Assembly: GCA_964493075.1 (NCBI GenBank)
Contig: CAZBNU010000102.1
Span: 1 to 13,409, forward strand
Direction of reading: 5' to 3'
Origin: SLFT01 sp964493075
GTDB taxonomy: Bacteria > Hydrogenedentota > Hydrogenedentia > Hydrogenedentales > CAITNO01
DNA: 13,409 bases
Shown: positions 5,761 to 12,392 of the stretch, one piece after another
Position numbering within the stretch: the first letter of the stretch is position 1
How the letters are laid out: every line of letters begins with the position of its first letter
Notes under the pieces: generated by a model
The model's database searches: none
The model's input: only the letters and a program-made list of their open reading frames with translations
What the model was told of the DNA's origin: nothing
Position numbers and translations under genes: made by a program

Positions 5761-6477
5761 GTGCACGATAAAAACAAATGGTATATGGTGCTGGCCGTAA
5801 GCGCTGTGGTGTTGGGCGTGGCATTGATTGGATTTATCAGCGGCGGCGGCAAGCCTGTAGCGCCGGATAAAAAGAAGCCAGTCGTATTACGTTCAAACAC
5901 GCCTGCGTTGAGAACAGAAAAGATACGGGAAGAATTGGAGGCGGCAAAGAACTATGAGCCGCCCAGTTCTCTTGACAAGACGCGCAGCACAATCGAATCT
6001 CATAGGAGGCGCTATGAAGGGAATACAGATGCACCCGATGCGCCAGCGTTGTTGGAGGCCATGGGCAACCTGTATATGATGCGCATGGGTGATTACGGAA
6101 TGGCGGCATATTGTTATCAGGAAATCTTGCACCGCTATCCGGATTGGAACAGAAGACGCGCATACGTTGGTTTGGCAACTGCTTACAGTAAGATGGGCGA
6201 TCTGGAAAATGAGATGCGTATATATAATGAAATGATGAAGGAGTACCCCAAAGACAGCGTCGAATACAAGTGGGCAGCCGACAAAACTGGCGAAGAGCCG
6301 TGGGAAGGGCCGGGCGTTGTACTTCCCGGATCGCCCGAAGAAGCAGAGCTTATTAAAGAGACTGAGGAGGCTTTTGCCGCCGCGAGGCAGGAGGCTGTGG
6401 AAGAAAACGAAGGAAATGAGGGCGAGCAGGCATCAGAACCGGATACAGCAGGTGTGGAAGAAGAATCGGCCCCCTAA
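5761..6477 (+). CDS. Membrane-anchored TPR protein of unknown role
   Basis: This 238-residue protein starts with GTG after a clear AAGGGAG (5747-5753) placed 7 nt upstream. Residues 8-27 form a single membrane helix after a short basic start (HDKNKW), so the protein is probably anchored in the inner membrane with the rest in the periplasm. Residues about 94-127 (ALLEAMGNLYMMRMGDYGMAAYCYQEILHRYP) and 131-164 (LATAYSKMGDLENEMRIYNEMMKEYP) are two TPR-like helix pairs, the kind that bind protein partners. The tail (about 190-238) is strongly acidic and probably disordered. No PilF/PilW lipoprotein signature is present. Its place between prepilin genes and pilT suggests an assembly scaffold, but this is inferred from position only. 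Confidence 0.75.
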   Translation: MHDKNKWYMVLAVSAVVLGVALIGFISGGGKPVAPDKKKPVVLRSNTPALRTEKIREELEAAKNYEPPSSLDKTRSTIESHRRRYEGNTDAPDAPALLEAMGNLYMMRMGDYGMAAYCYQEILHRYPDWNRRRAYVGLATAYSKMGDLENEMRIYNEMMKEYPKDSVEYKWAADKTGEEPWEGPGVVLPGSPEEAELIKETEEAFAAARQEAVEENEGNEGEQASEPDTAGVEEESAP

Positions 6478-6598
6478 CCGGAGTACGCGTTTCTTTTGCA
6501 AATCGCCGCCCACAGCCGTCAAGGCTCCTAAGAACAAGATTTGTAACACAATGGAATATAATATTTTAAAACATAGATTCGCCAGCACGCCACTATCT

Positions 6599-6706
6599 CT
6601 ATCCTGGGAACGCCGACGTCCCCGTCGGCACCGACTATCGCTATCAAGATAGCGATAGAGATAACTATAGCCGGTGCCGACGAGGACGTCGGCGTTCCCA
6701 GGATAG
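6599..6706. repeat. Nested palindrome: 35-bp outer arms and 11-bp inner hairpin
   Basis: Outer arms 6599-6633 and 6672-6706 (GGGAACGCCGACGTCC...) pair with a single mismatch. The mismatch pair C/A lies in the middle of the arm (CCCCG against CGAGG). Inside lies a perfect 11-bp hairpin, CTATCGCTATC (6635-6645), AA, GATAGCGATAG (6648-6658). Each outer arm contains its own self-complementary CCGACG...CGTCGG core, as in REP elements. No coding capacity is seen, and the size fits a small non-autonomous element. Confidence 0.85.
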
Positions 6707-6731
6707 GCTGCAAAATGTTCTTCCGTAATAA

Positions 6732-6748
6732 ACCCCGCGCCGTGGGGT
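6732..6748. repeat. Short hairpin ACCCC-GGGGT
   Basis: A perfect 5-bp stem, ACCCC (6732-6736) and GGGGT (6744-6748), with a 7-nt loop. It has the same arms as the hairpin at 2242-2254 but a longer loop. Confidence 0.35.
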
Positions 6749-6819
6749 GATAGGCTCGCAATGACGGCGCTGATGGTGTTGTTCTGGGTTGTGGGTGTAG
6801 CCTACGTTAGGAATGTTAC

Positions 6820-7461
6820 ATGTTTATTGTTATTCTGCGAAGTATCAGCCTTTTCTTTACAGCCTTGTTTGTGACGTTGCCATTCATCACGATCATAGCG
6901 TCTTCGGCGCGTGCAGATGCCGATCCCTTTCTCATCAGCACCACGCTACAGCAGTATGCCGCACAGAAGGACCTGTATTCCGAAGGTGAAGGGGAACCTG
7001 ACGGGGAATCCATTTTTCTGCCTTGGGAACAGTACGCGGCATTGGGCGGCATTATCAGTCTTGCACTGGGCATCGTGTGGCTTGCCGAAGACCAGCCAAG
7101 CCCGTGCATGGTGGCCACTGCCGCTTATGGCACCCCGCTGTCCCCTGGACTCAGCGTGCTTCGCACGTTTCGCGACCGGACTCTTCTGGATAGTGCGTGG
7201 GGTACGGCCTTTGTGGATGTGTATTACCGCGTAGGCACAGACATTGCCGGTTTTGTTTCCGACCACCGCTGGGCGGCCTGGTTGGTGCGGCTTGTCCTGG
7301 CGCCGCTGATACTGGTCGCCGCTCTGGTGCTGTGCTGTCCGGGAATCCTGTCCGCGACCGGATATATCTTATTGGTGACAGCCGTCCTGATTGTGTTATA
7401 TTGGTTGCGGCGAACTTGGGGATTCGATGCGCCAGACGTGCAGGCCAATATGTACCGGTAA
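6820..7461 (+). CDS. CFI-box membrane protein of unknown function
   Basis: This 213-residue protein starts with a signal peptide or signal anchor (1-32, with an ARA-DAD cut site). Next come a linker with an acidic EGEGEPDGE patch (55-63), a hydrophobic segment (about 74-89) and CMVATAAYG (96-104). That motif and what follows (GLSVLRTFRDRTLL, 110-123; GTAFVDVYY, 128-136; then DIAGFVSDH and LVRLVLAPLI) match the CFI-box domain (usual form CFIATAAYGS) found near the C-terminus of surface or secreted proteins in diverse Gram-negative bacteria, with unknown function. Here the domain is followed by two further hydrophobic helices (about 155-172 and 178-196) and a basic WLRR stop. TAGGA lies 8 nt before ATG. 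It sits between prepilin or TPR genes and pilT, so a role in the cell surface or pilus system is plausible but unproven. Confidence 0.75.
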   Translation: MFIVILRSISLFFTALFVTLPFITIIASSARADADPFLISTTLQQYAAQKDLYSEGEGEPDGESIFLPWEQYAALGGIISLALGIVWLAEDQPSPCMVATAAYGTPLSPGLSVLRTFRDRTLLDSAWGTAFVDVYYRVGTDIAGFVSDHRWAAWLVRLVLAPLILVAALVLCCPGILSATGYILLVTAVLIVLYWLRRTWGFDAPDVQANMYR

Positions 7462-7478
7462 TGGGGCCGCGCCATTGA

Positions 7479-7506
7479 ACAGACACGATAGTCTCTGTGT
7501 TTTTTT
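7479..7506 (+). terminator. Probable intrinsic terminator after the CFI-box gene
   Basis: ACAGA (7479-7483) and TCTGT (7494-7498) pair, with two more inner pairs past a C-C mismatch, and the stem is followed by seven T (7500-7506). It lies about 18 nt beyond the CFI-box stop and 44 nt before pilT. If active, pilT needs its own promoter or partial read-through. Confidence 0.5.
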
Positions 7507-7549
7507 GATGTAGCGGTTCTGCTGTGACGTTAACTGAGGAGTTATATTT

Positions 7550-8632
7550 ATGGCACTGGATTTTGATGCCTTGCTTTTTGATGCCGTTGATCGGAAGGCT
7601 TCTGACGTTCACCTGAAGGTGGGATGTCAGCCGCTTGTTCGTATAGACGGACACCTGCACCGGCTGGAGGAACTGGACATTGTATCGGGCGGCGATATTT
7701 TCTCCATCATTGACCGGATTTCCGACGAACAGGCCCGCATCAAGTTTCAACAGACCATGGAGATGGACACCTCCTACATGCTGAAGGATGTGTCCCGGTT
7801 CCGCGTCAATATGTGCATGGATGACGGCAAACCACGCATTGTCATGCGCGTGGTTCCCCTGGTAGCGCCCCAGATCGAGGAGTTAAACCTGCCCCCCATC
7901 CTGTCGCGCATGTGCAGTCTGCGTAATGGGCTGGTGCTTTTCACAGGACCGACGGGTAGCGGTAAATCCACTTCGTTGGCCGCCATGATTGACCGCATCA
8001 ACACCACGCGCACCGACCATATTGTGACTGTGGAAGACCCGCTCGAGTTCATGCATTCCAACAAGGCCGGCATTGTAACGCAACGCGAGGTGGGACAGGA
8101 TACGCTTAACTTCGGGAATGCCCTGCGTGCCGCGCTGCGCCAGGACCCGGACATTATCCTTATCGGCGAGATGCGCGACTCCGAAACGGTGAAGATTGCC
8201 CTGTCTGCCTCTGAAACCGGCCACCTTGTGCTGTCCACCCTGCACACGGTGGACGCCGTGGAAACCCTGCACCGCATTCTGGAATTTTTCGAGTCGGAGC
8301 AGCAGACCCAAATCAGAAACCAGCTGGCCAGTGTGTTGCGATGCATCTGTTCACAGCGCATTCTTCCTGTAGCGGAAGGCGCCGGACGCGTGGTGGCCGC
8401 AGAAATTCTCATCGGCACGCGGACCGTGCGTGAATTCATCCAGCAGGGCCGTCCTTTCAAGGACATTGTGAAGCTGATTGAAGAAGGCAAAGAGCAATAC
8501 GGCATGCAGACCTTTGACCAGTCCCTCTATGATCTCTGGAAAACAAAACGTATCGCCACGGATGTAGCGCTGCAGTATGCTTCCAGCGCAAAAGACCTGC
8601 AGCTGCGCATGCAGGGTTTGTCAAAGCGTTAA
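7550..8632 (+). CDS. pilT: PilT-type pilus retraction ATPase
   Basis: This 360-residue cytoplasmic ATPase forms a hexamer at the inner-membrane base of type IV pili and powers retraction for twitching, DNA uptake or adhesion. The N-terminal PAS-like part holds KASDVHLKVG (16-25), typical of PilT and PilU. The ATPase part shows Walker A GPTGSGKS (133-140), the Asp box TVEDPLEF (160-167), Walker B PDIILIGEMRD (200-210, catalytic Glu207) and the His box TGHLVLSTLHT (223-233). The C-terminal TVREFIQQGRP (292-302) takes the place of the AIRNLIRE motif of classical PilT, and GMQTFDQSL (318-326) is typical of the family. GAGGAG lies 8 nt before ATG. PilU is an alternative. The GEMRD form and the length favour PilT, and PilB is excluded by the lack of its N-terminal domain and zinc-binding cysteines. 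Confidence 0.95.
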   Translation: MALDFDALLFDAVDRKASDVHLKVGCQPLVRIDGHLHRLEELDIVSGGDIFSIIDRISDEQARIKFQQTMEMDTSYMLKDVSRFRVNMCMDDGKPRIVMRVVPLVAPQIEELNLPPILSRMCSLRNGLVLFTGPTGSGKSTSLAAMIDRINTTRTDHIVTVEDPLEFMHSNKAGIVTQREVGQDTLNFGNALRAALRQDPDIILIGEMRDSETVKIALSASETGHLVLSTLHTVDAVETLHRILEFFESEQQTQIRNQLASVLRCICSQRILPVAEGAGRVVAAEILIGTRTVREFIQQGRPFKDIVKLIEEGKEQYGMQTFDQSLYDLWKTKRIATDVALQYASSAKDLQLRMQGLSKR

Positions 8633-8937
8633 GTCTTTTACTGTGGCAGATTACGGTAAGCCTACAGAGTACATTCTCGTTTTTGATTGCGGCTTCGATC
8701 TGATAGGGTACTAATGTGGGCTTCACCCACAACGCAGTTTTACCTCCGCAACCTGGAACAATTATGAATGATAAGCAAAAAATGGGGACTGCCCTTGGCG
8801 CAGATAAGTGCTACAAATTGCATGGTAGACCTGATGCACCAGGGCTGTCCCCGCTTTTTTGCGGCTTTGACACACACGCCCGAAAAAATCGGGGACAGTT
8901 CCGTCGCCGGGTCCTTACTGCAACAAACGGATATTGC
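8633..8937. other. Spacer after pilT with hairpins and repeat arms
   Basis: The frame of the lipoprotein gene is open back to 8716, but this part looks non-coding. It consists mostly of repeat arms, encodes no signal peptide and has no ribosome site. Besides the repeats described separately, TGTGGG (8715-8720) and CCCACA (8726-8731) form a small hairpin. Confidence 0.5.
8777..8860 (+). terminator. Inverted repeat ending in a T run; possible pilT terminator
   Basis: AAAAAATGGGGACTGCCCT (8777-8795) and AGGGCTGTCCCCGCTTTTTT (8841-8860) pair imperfectly, with further matches inward (TTGGCGCA against TGCACC). The stem is followed by six T (8855-8860), so transcripts coming from pilT could end here. 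The GGGGAC-GTCCCC core is shared with the next repeat, so this is also a repeat element. The loop is long, which weakens the terminator reading. Confidence 0.4.
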
Positions 8938-9006
8938 ATGAAATCAGGCACCTATTATTCCCTCTGTCAATATGTGAAATCGCGACGGGAACAGTCCCCA
9001 TTTTTT
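8883..9006. repeat. Second GGGGACAGT inverted repeat, overlapping the start of the lipoprotein gene
   Basis: Arm 8883-8907 (AAAAAATCGGGGACAGTTCC...) and arm 8982-9006 (GCGACGGGAACAGTCCCCAT...) pair over about 25 bp with three small differences. Both carry the core seen at 8777-8860, so four arms of one family lie within 230 bases. The right arm is inside the reading frame of the lipoprotein gene and codes for RREQSPFF. Confidence 0.75.
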
Positions 9007-10329
9007 CTAAAGTCGCTCTTGTTTGCTGTTGTGGGCATGCTGCTGGTTGCAGGGTGCAACTCCGGCAGCGAGATGCGCCCCGGCCTTTCTGATGCCGTTC
9101 GCGATTATTCCGATTCACTGCTGGTTGTTCCTGATATCGAAGGTTTTGGCGTGGATACGCGTGCGGGTCGCGGCGGTACAATTCTGCGGGTGACCAATCT
9201 GAACGATTCAGGCGAAGGCAGCCTGCGCGCTGCCCTGGAATTGCCGGAACCACGTACCGTTCTGTTTGAAGTGGGCGGCGGCATCACTCTTTCCGAAGCC
9301 ATTGTCATTTCTCAGCCCTTTGTCACTGTGGCAGGGGAAACAGCGCCGTCCCCCGGCATTACCCTTAATGGCGCAGGCATCATTATCAACACCCACAATG
9401 TGTTGCTGCGACACCTCCGTATTCGGGTCGGCGACAAGCCGGAAGGCCCCCCACCTACAGCCCGCGACGGCCTCAGCGTGCTGGACGGCAACCCCGGAAC
9501 AGACACCTTTAATGTGGTGATTGACCATTGTTCCATCGCCTGGGCGGTGGATGAGGGCATGAGCAACTGGGGTAGCCGCGTATCGGACATCACCTACAGC
9601 CGCTGCATCATTGCAGAGAATCTGTCGCACTCCATCCATCCCGAGGGGGAACACTCCAAAGGCACGCTCATTGGCGACCATGCCCGGCGCGTGGCGGTGG
9701 TGGGGAATCTCTACGCCCACAACATGAAACGTAACCCCTTCATCAAGGGCAATGTGAGCGCGCTCATCGCCAACAATGTCATCTACAATCCCGGCATCGC
9801 CGCCATCCACTTCGGGGATATGGAGCGTTCAGGCCCTTCCCTGGGCACTGTTATTGGTAACGTGCTGATCCCCGGACCGGATACAGCGCGTTTGCTGCCG
9901 CTGGTACGTCTGCAACTGGACATGAATCCCCAGACCCGGGTCTACGCTCTCAACAACGATGCTGGCGGACGCGCCATGATGCGAAGCTTATGGGGCTATC
10001 GTGGTTGGCAAGCCGTTACCACCTATGATGCTGCACCCGTGCGGGTGCGTCCCCTGACCCAGCGTATGCCTGCAGAAACGCTGGAGTGGGTGCTGGGAAG
10101 CGCAGGCGCACGACCCCGCGACCGGGATACCGTGGATTTGCGAATTGTGGAAACCGTGCGCCTGGGAACGGGCCAGATTATAGACCACGTGACCGAGGTG
10201 GGCGATTTTCCTGTGGTGGAACCGGCATATCGTGAATTGTCCGTCCCTGAGTCTCCCCACCAAATCGAGGCAAACGGCTACACGGTACTGGAGAACTGGC
10301 TTGCTGACTATACAGCGGCCATTGAGTAG
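8938..10329 (+). CDS. Pectate-lyase-like (PL1-type) beta-helix lipoprotein
   Basis: With ATG at 8938 this is 463 residues. A basic stretch (KSRRE), a hydrophobic core and VAGC (37-40) form a lipoprotein signal, so Cys40 is probably lipid-modified and the protein is anchored on the outer membrane. The body shows EGFGVDTRAGRGG (68-80) and RVTNLNDSGEGSLRAAL (84-100), which open bacterial PL1-type pectate lyases, followed by the right-handed helix rungs LRHLRIRVGD (157-166), VIDHCSIAWAVDEG (194-207) and IHPEGEHSKG (233-242). These enzymes cut polygalacturonate or related acidic polysaccharides by beta-elimination. The C-terminus (NGYTVLENWL) is also typical, but the usual DxDxDG calcium stretch before it is missing. 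No ribosome site stands out, and GTG at 8974 is another plausible start giving a shorter signal peptide. The frame is open back to 8716, but that part is repeat sequence. Confidence 0.82.
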   Translation: MKSGTYYSLCQYVKSRREQSPFFLKSLLFAVVGMLLVAGCNSGSEMRPGLSDAVRDYSDSLLVVPDIEGFGVDTRAGRGGTILRVTNLNDSGEGSLRAALELPEPRTVLFEVGGGITLSEAIVISQPFVTVAGETAPSPGITLNGAGIIINTHNVLLRHLRIRVGDKPEGPPPTARDGLSVLDGNPGTDTFNVVIDHCSIAWAVDEGMSNWGSRVSDITYSRCIIAENLSHSIHPEGEHSKGTLIGDHARRVAVVGNLYAHNMKRNPFIKGNVSALIANNVIYNPGIAAIHFGDMERSGPSLGTVIGNVLIPGPDTARLLPLVRLQLDMNPQTRVYALNNDAGGRAMMRSLWGYRGWQAVTTYDAAPVRVRPLTQRMPAETLEWVLGSAGARPRDRDTVDLRIVETVRLGTGQIIDHVTEVGDFPVVEPAYRELSVPESPHQIEANGYTVLENWLADYTAAIE

Positions 10330-10357
10330 CCACGCCGCCAAACGGATAAACCAGATA

Positions 10358-10444
10358 TTGTAGGCTGGGTGAAGCGTAGCGGAACCCACCTTCCTATTGT
10401 GTATCACAAAAGGTGGGTTCCGCTACGCTTCACCCAGCCTACAA
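10358..10444. repeat. Inverted repeat, 35-bp perfect arms (TAGGCTGGGTGAAGCGTAGC type)
   Basis: Arms 10358-10392 and 10410-10444 are exact reverse complements with a 17-nt loop. The motif family (TAGGCTGGGT...GCGGAACCCACC) is, from general knowledge, very widespread in bacterial genomes as an extragenic repeat. It begins 29 nt after the lipoprotein gene and could slow or stop its transcription, although no T tract follows. Confidence 0.9.
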
Positions 10445-10514
10445 CTTTAAGAGTTAAGATACGCCGAAAAGACCATTAAATCAATTATAACCCTTTTATC
10501 AAGAAAGTGTTTTA

Positions 10515-10543
10515 TTGCTTTTTCCCCACATAATCTGTATACT
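10515..10543 (+). promoter_or_regulatory. Promoter of the CBM9-like gene
   Basis: TTGCTT (10515-10520) and TATACT (10538-10543) are separated by exactly 17 nt, a good sigma-70 layout. Transcription would begin near 10550, some 70 nt before the chosen start at 10620. This argues against the longer frame, whose TTG start would lie inside the -35 element. Confidence 0.5.
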
Positions 10544-10619
10544 ACCCCTATTCATTATTCTTTTATTTGGCTTTATACCTTGCGTTCATCGGACGCTCCA
10601 ACGACAGGGATTCTTATCC

Positions 10620-11306
10620 ATGGCAATGGCGCCCCCCCTCTCTTATGTGGTATTGAAAACGAGAAAGCAACCCGGCATCGGCGGCAAATGGGACAGCCCG
10701 GACAGGATACACGCAGAAGGATTATCCTTATCCTGTTTCAGTGAAGAAAGCACGTTCCAGCCTGTAACGGACCTGAAACTACTCTATGACGAGCACCAGT
10801 TATACGGCATGTTCCAGGTTCAGGATCAGTACGTGGTCTGCCGCGAAAAGGAATATCAGGGGGATGTTACGCGGGATGCCTGTGTTGCCGCCTACCTCCA
10901 GCCGAATCCGGACGGCGGCTATCTCGCCTTGGAGATGAACTGTTGCGGCACGTTGCGCGCGCGGTATTTCGAGGAGCCCAGCGACGGCAAAGGCGCGTTA
11001 CAGGGGAAGGTTGTGCCGCTTCCCTGGAAAGACGGCTACCAGATTCGCATTTACACCTCCCAGTTCGGCACGGTCGCCGAGGAAAACACCAATTCGCTGA
11101 CCTGGACGCTTGAATTTGTGATTCCTTTTTCCATTTTTGAGACCTACACCGGCCTGCAGCGTCCGCTTCGAGAAAATCCGTGGCGCGCCAATTTCTACAA
11201 ATGCGCCAAGGAATGTTCCCATCCCCATCGGGCCTCCTGGGTCCCCCTTGAAAACGGTGTGAGTCTCCACCAGCCGGAATGCTTTGCCCCCCTCTACTTT
11301 GCCTGA
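10620..11306 (+). CDS. CBM9-like carbohydrate-binding protein
   Basis: With ATG at 10620 this is 228 residues. AGGGA (10606-10610) lies 9 nt upstream and a promoter precedes it, so the longer frame from TTG at 10515 is unlikely. The start SYVVLKTRKQPGIGGKWDSPDRIHAE, then LKLLYDEHQLYGMFQVQD, WTLEFVIPFSIFE and a C-terminal FYKC...SHPHRASWVPL, LHQPECFAPLYF match the family-9-like carbohydrate-binding fold (related to DOMON domains), a beta-sandwich that binds sugars. The chosen form has no signal peptide, so it may be cytoplasmic, whereas typical CBM9 domains belong to secreted enzymes. A role in handling sugar released by the neighbouring lyase-type protein is only an inference. It ends 1 nt from the stop of the opposite-strand gene. 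Confidence 0.75.
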   Translation: MAMAPPLSYVVLKTRKQPGIGGKWDSPDRIHAEGLSLSCFSEESTFQPVTDLKLLYDEHQLYGMFQVQDQYVVCREKEYQGDVTRDACVAAYLQPNPDGGYLALEMNCCGTLRARYFEEPSDGKGALQGKVVPLPWKDGYQIRIYTSQFGTVAEENTNSLTWTLEFVIPFSIFETYTGLQRPLRENPWRANFYKCAKECSHPHRASWVPLENGVSLHQPECFAPLYFA

Positions 11307-11307
11307 C

Positions 11308-12339
11308 TCAAAAGGCGAGGTTCAGCCCCGCGCCCACTGTGGCGTTCCACCGGCTGACGTCGCTGTTCAGCGGATTATTGTCGTAGCCGATAATCAGGTC
11401 GAGGCGCAACTGCAGCCTGTCCGTCACGGGCATAATAAAAGCGGTTTCCGATTGCGCCCGCAGTCCGTCGCTATCCGTAAGGGAGGGCAGCAACATGAGT
11501 GCAGTGCTGAGGGCATTGCGACGAGCAAACATCTGGTAGTAACGCAATCCAAGCCGTAGATTGAGGCCATAGTCACCGGATTCATGGCGTCCGCGTTCAT
11601 AGTCCAAGTCAAATCCCGCAACCGCTCCCGCCGCTGACCGTTCCCGTTGAAACAAACTTTGGTACAAACCCAGCGTTAGATTCTGGCGCAGTTCGAGGGA
11701 ACGGTCCAGGTCTCGATCGATTTCGGCGCGGACCAGAGGGGCAGTGCTGCCCTTGCCCAGCAATTCCGCCTGCGCCCGCACGTATTCCGGGAACTGATCG
11801 GGATCAGCACGTTCCACCAAAGCGTTGGCATCCAGCCGCCAGGAATCGCCGCGACCACTGGCATCCAACCGCACATGAGGCGCCGCCGTATCGCTGTCGC
11901 TGCGCCATTGCACACCAGTTCCGGCGCTTAAATCCCACCCTTCGCCAGAACGGGCATCCGCCGCTGCAGGCGGCGTTGGGATGGCTAGCGTCTCCTGGAT
12001 GGCGGCGACGTCCAGTGGCTGCGGCGCATCACCGTTCAGCGGAAACAGGTGCTGTGCGTCCTCCGCAACCCCCAGTCGCCCATAGAATACCCGTCCGTCC
12101 GTCATGGTAACGCACAACATCTTATCTGTCGACAGGGTGCGCACCTCGCTCATGGGCGTCATCATCTGGCCCTGCAGGGTCGTGCGGAAAATCAGTGTGT
12201 TTTCCCGAATCCGCGAAAAAGTGCCGGAAAGGGATTCGCCGTTTTGCAGCACCACCACATCTGCACAGACCGGCGCTGCCGCCAGCGCAATCAACACCAG
12301 CGCAGCGAAAAAGATGCGTATGTAGGCCAATCTGCACAT
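11308..12339 (-). CDS. DUF481-like outer-membrane protein
   Basis: With ATG at 12339 this is 343 residues. Residues 1-26 form a signal peptide (hydrophobic run, cut after VCA). Residues 27-90 contain VVVLQNGESLSGTFSRI, TLIFRTTLQGQM and VTMTDGRVFYGRL, the small beta-domain that precedes the barrel in DUF481 proteins. The rest, from about 130, is made of alternating strands with frequent aromatic and charged residues and ends in LNLAF, a C-terminal Phe typical of outer-membrane barrels. Its function is unknown in the family. An in-frame ATG at 12387 adds MSLSSLMSLTSLGSTY, which is encoded largely by a 9-bp tandem repeat, so I prefer 12339. Neither start has a clear ribosome site. It converges with the CBM9-like gene with a 1-nt gap and lies 74 nt after the stop of the DUF1080 gene, perhaps in one transcript. 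Confidence 0.75.
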   Translation of the reverse strand: MCRLAYIRIFFAALVLIALAAAPVCADVVVLQNGESLSGTFSRIRENTLIFRTTLQGQMMTPMSEVRTLSTDKMLCVTMTDGRVFYGRLGVAEDAQHLFPLNGDAPQPLDVAAIQETLAIPTPPAAADARSGEGWDLSAGTGVQWRSDSDTAAPHVRLDASGRGDSWRLDANALVERADPDQFPEYVRAQAELLGKGSTAPLVRAEIDRDLDRSLELRQNLTLGLYQSLFQRERSAAGAVAGFDLDYERGRHESGDYGLNLRLGLRYYQMFARRNALSTALMLLPSLTDSDGLRAQSETAFIMPVTDRLQLRLDLIIGYDNNPLNSDVSRWNATVGAGLNLAF

Positions 12340-12352
12340 GTAAGTAGAACCA

Positions 12353-12388
12353 AGGGACGTAAGGGACATAAGGGACGAAAGGGACATA
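12353..12388. repeat. 9-bp tandem repeat, four copies
   Basis: AGGGACGTA, AGGGACATA, AGGGACGAA and AGGGACATA follow each other without a gap. The repeat lies directly upstream of the DUF481-like gene on the minus strand. Because the unit is nine bases it stays in frame with that gene. Confidence 0.85.
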
Positions 12389-12392
12389 AAAA

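Larger units (their letters stand above)
6478..6819. other. Repeat-bearing spacer between the TPR and CFI-box genes
   Basis: No gene is supported. The spacer is dominated by a nested palindrome (6599-6706), a small ACCCC-GGGGT hairpin (6732-6748) and a 12-base fragment CTCGCAATGACG (6755-6766) identical to part of the repeat at 371-453. Confidence 0.6.

Noticed and set aside
5761..6477. PilF/PilW-type pilotin
   Set aside because: TPR repeats are present, but there is no lipobox, only two repeats are visible, and a plain membrane anchor is seen.
8716..8937. N-terminal extension of the lipoprotein gene
   Set aside because: The 74 extra residues are encoded by repeat arms and precede the signal peptide, which would make export impossible.
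10515..10619. Hydrophobic N-terminal extension of the CBM9-like gene
   Set aside because: It looks like a membrane segment, but its TTG start lies in the -35 of a good promoter, it has no ribosome site, and a good site precedes the ATG at 10620.
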